Assembly: GCA_002439285.1 (NCBI GenBank)
Contig: DJTQ01000115.1
Span: 1 to 15,880, forward strand
Length of the DNA: 15,880 nucleotides
Source of the DNA: Paenibacillaceae bacterium UBA6304
GTDB taxonomy: Bacteria; Bacillota; Bacilli; Paenibacillales; Paenibacillaceae
Reading direction: 5' to 3'
Part shown: positions 15,496 to 15,880 of the stretch, piece by piece
How the letters are laid out: every line of letters begins with the position of its first letter
Position numbering within the stretch: position 1 is the first letter of the stretch
Translations under genes and position numbers: made by a program
Notes under the pieces: generated by a model
The model's input: only the letters and a program-made list of their open reading frames with translations
What the model was told of the DNA's origin: nothing
The model's database searches: none

Positions 15496-15880
15496 ATGCA
15501 GCATTCGTTACCCTATTATTTTGGTATCCATCCCCATGTGTTGGAACCGGCAAGCCTGGAATTTTCGAGCTTTGGAGCGATTTGGTATGTAGAGAATAAA
15601 AGGCGTTATATCGTAGGTTACGGATTCGGGAGGGATCAGATCGAAATACTTTCGCAATTCAATACTTCGACCGCATATAGCACATGTAGCGATAATCAGG
15701 TGATGTACGATATTTATCGTAGCATCAGAGATAAGCAGCAAGCACAAGATTGGTCGACACGTAAAAGGCTGCCGCTTCTGACCGTTTTAAAAGAACCTTG
15801 GATGAACATGGACCCGGGCTGGTATATTTTGCGGTCCCGCAGCCAGTTTCCGCTGCATCTGTCTGTAGTTCATAAGAAGA
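15496..15880 (+). CDS. Protein of unknown function, N-terminal 128 residues (runs off right edge)
   Basis: The only plus-strand gene. ATG at 15496 has AAGGAG 8 nt upstream and a well-formed promoter, and the frame is open to the window end. The protein starts MQHSLPYYFGIHPHVLEPAS and is rich in aromatic residues and in charged or Gln/Arg stretches, with WYVENKRRYIVGYGFG at 30-45. No signal peptide, membrane segment or known motif is visible. I do not recognise the family. It is transcribed divergently from kdpD, which alone does not link it to potassium uptake. Confidence 0.75.
   Translation, partial: MQHSLPYYFGIHPHVLEPASLEFSSFGAIWYVENKRRYIVGYGFGRDQIEILSQFNTSTAYSTCSDNQVMYDIYRSIRDKQQAQDWSTRKRLPLLTVLKEPWMNMDPGWYILRSRSQFPLHLSVVHKK

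Noticed and set aside
15508..15747. 79-codon minus-strand frame
   Set aside because: Antisense to the plus-strand gene at 15496, which has a consensus promoter and ribosome site.

Overview
The window looks like a chromosomal segment of a Paenibacillus-type Bacillota. The reasons are strong purine-rich Shine-Dalgarno sites before nearly every gene, U-tailed hairpin terminators, and an intergenic array of TTAACTGTAGG-type palindromes of a kind I associate with Paenibacillus (recollection, not a search). Almost everything is on the minus strand. The core is a complete high-affinity potassium uptake (Kdp) locus with several unusual additions.

Right to left, in the direction of transcription: a divergent unknown gene on the plus strand (15496 to the right edge, with a good sigma-A promoter); a 360-bp intergenic region with 11-bp-spaced TTAAGA direct repeats; kdpD (full sensor kinase) and kdpE (response regulator), overlapping by 8 bp and closed by a terminator; a gene-poor stretch (11090-11710) with four palindromic repeat units, a strong hairpin and a copy of the TTAAGA operator abutting a candidate -10; then the structural operon. 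That operon runs: a 137-aa protein resembling a degenerate RCK/TrkA-N Rossmann domain, a 36-residue single-TM microprotein overlapping kdpF, kdpF, kdpA, kdpB, kdpC, a hairpin, an alpha/beta-hydrolase-fold protein that lacks the usual nucleophile serine and final histidine, and a 777-aa protein made of two tandem KdpD sensor plus USP modules with no membrane or kinase part. Further left are a secreted serine beta-lactamase-family hydrolase with its own candidate promoter and a terminator, a possible short gene remnant, and the 5' end of a SAM-dependent methyltransferase running off the left edge.

Working model: KdpD senses low K+ or turgor and phosphorylates KdpE. KdpE binds the shared TTAAGA direct repeats upstream of kdpDE (autoregulation) and of the structural operon. 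KdpFABC is the K+-pumping P-type ATPase. The RCK-like protein, the pseudo-hydrolase and the double KdpD module are co-directional, tightly spaced and kinase-free, so they are candidates for a ligand-sensing layer on Kdp activity. That last step is inference.

Stretches over 300 bp without a confident gene: 187-548 (possible ORF remnant and the hydrolase terminator), 11090-11710 (kdp operator and promoter, two terminators, repeat array, micro-ORF; nothing recognised in 11572-11640), and 15129-15495 (kdpD control region and the promoter of the divergent gene).
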